Shown here in pieces: positions 46,651 to 47,550 of a stretch of 47,550 bases of DNA. The position numbers and the translations under genes are program-made. Origin of the DNA: Lachnospiraceae bacterium. Its GTDB lineage: Bacteria > Bacillota > Clostridia > Lachnospirales > Lachnospiraceae. Position 1 is the stretch's first letter, and the number at the start of each line of letters is the position of its first letter. Below the pieces are notes generated by a model. The model was not told where the DNA came from. It made no database searches and saw only the letters and a program-made list of their open reading frames with translations. The stretch covers positions 5,001 through 52,550 of the forward strand of contig CAJTDX010000023.1 in assembly GCA_910575155.1 (NCBI GenBank). Reading direction: 5' to 3'.

Positions 46651-46826
46651 AGTTATTCGTAAATTAATACAATGATTTACTGGATCATTTCGAGCTTTTT
46701 ATTTATTCCATCTCGTGGCTAAAAATAGTATAAGTGATTTCTATTAAAATGGCATGTCTAATTCTGGCCAATAATTATGTCATCCAAATTAGTATTAAAA
46801 GAATGACTTTATAATAATTTTAATGA

Positions 46827-47021
46827 AATAAATACTGTTTTATTGCCTTACAGATAGAATATAAAATAGACACAACTTATATTGGAATAGATCTTAGTGA
46901 TATAATATATAAAATTGTCAATGCAAAAGCGGATAGCCCGGATTACAGATGCAAACGTGCTACTCGTTTTAATATGGCAGAAAAAACAGGTACAGAAGAG
47001 GGTAATGCTTCTGTATTATAG
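46827..47021 (+). pseudogene. Methyltransferase-like fragment
   Basis: A 64-residue open stretch with no start codon at its 5' end reads TTYIGIDLSDIIYKIVNAKA, then SPDYRCKRATRF, ending in TAG. YIGIDLSD-IIYKI-NAKA resembles motif I/post-I of class I AdoMet methyltransferases. Flanks are AT-rich with no continuation in other frames that I could follow, so it is a relic. Confidence 0.4.
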
Positions 47022-47550
47022 ATTTATTTAAAATCAATCGTATTAGCTGTTGAATAATAGATTTTTATTTCTTCTCTACTTATTAGATTATAGAAAAATG
47101 TTATGACTTACTAAAATGATAAATTTTACAATAAGTATATATTTATGAATTTGCATATAATAACAAATATAAATAAGTTAATAGAAAAATTTTTATATAA
47201 GAATATAAATTTTTTTTGCTTTTTTTGATAGCTTTGCATTATTTGAATTTTTTAAACAAATTAGAATGGATGAATTAGATTCACTTTTATAAGATAGGAA
47301 TTTAATAGAACTTTGTTTGAAAGTACTTATTATTTTGAATAGTTATTTTGATATTTAAGGCAATGACTTTTGTGAGATCATTTACAAATTGCTTAAAAAA
47401 TATTTATTGTAAAATTTACAAAAAAGGAATTTCTTTTATAGTAATTATAAATACTTTATTCATTTTTATAATAAAAATTTATTTGTTAAAACAGGATAGT
47501 AAATTTATGTGTTTTGATAAAACTGATATATGTTATATAGATGGTATTTA

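Larger units (their letters stand above)
44989..47550. other. 2.5-kb AT-rich gene-poor region with relics
   Basis: After the DegU-like gene no intact gene was found. The region holds parS, an unfinished zinc-ribbon-like frame (45450-45560), a 33-bp tandem repeat (45977-46075), two protein-like relics (46250-46650 minus, 46827-47021 plus) and long A/T runs (47031-47550) in which I see nothing. Frames up to 138 codons occur but lack good starts and ribosome sites, and several overlap on opposite strands. Confidence 0.6.

Overview
The window is the replication-origin neighbourhood of a Firmicutes chromosome, most likely a Lachnospiraceae-type Clostridium. The evidence is the gene order rpmH-rnpA-yidD-yidC-jag-mnmE-mnmG-rsmG diverging from dnaA-dnaN-S4/rlbA-recF-gyrB-gyrA, good AGGAGG ribosome sites, low-GC intergenic DNA, a two-subunit class I fumarase, and clade-typical partners (TelA/XpaC, DUF2975/HTH/DUF4173). 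DnaA boxes lie on both sides of dnaA, so oriC is here, and a perfect parS site lies about 10 kb away on the rsmG side.

Layout. 1-204: start of a chemotaxis receptor. 0.5-1.3 kb: conserved charged protein of unknown role. 1.4-4.0 kb: fumarase beta/alpha and a membrane diguanylate cyclase. 4.4-6.7 kb: DUF2975 - HTH - DUF4173 operon with a palindromic operator on its -35 box. 6.8-14.8 kb: a two-component system and a five-to-six gene ABC export/defence-like system with three extracytoplasmic proteins. The two parts share an 18-bp box at identical distance from two -10 elements, so the response regulator probably activates both. 15.0-17.4 kb: telA and xpaC. 17.7-19.1 kb: a PurF-like phosphoribosyltransferase that has lost its glutaminase cysteine. 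19.3-21.0 kb: COG3044 ATPase. 21.1-25.9 kb: a PP-loop amidotransferase-like enzyme, MBOAT acyltransferase, SGNH-like partner and formyltransferase, probably for surface-glycan decoration. 26.0-34.5 kb: gyrA, gyrB, recF, S4 protein, dnaN, dnaA on the minus strand. 34.5-35.1 kb: oriC. 35.1-42.0 kb: the rpmH to rsmG run on the plus strand. 42.1-43.0 kb: an alpha/beta-hydrolase-like protein. 43.3-45.0 kb: DegS/DegU-like two-component system. 45.0-47.5 kb: AT-rich DNA with parS, a 33-bp tandem repeat and gene relics, but no convincing intact gene.

The core replication and translation genes are ordinary in order, with some unusual residues (a Tyr in place of the YidC groove Arg, RHH in place of RNR in RnpA, Gly at the GyrA 87-equivalent). 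The least described parts are the regulated ABC system, the glutaminase-dead PurF paralogue, the acyl/formyl/amidotransferase cluster, and the parS-bearing relic region without linked parAB. No tRNA, rRNA, CRISPR array or intact insertion sequence was seen. All functional calls rest on reading motifs by eye; no database search was run.
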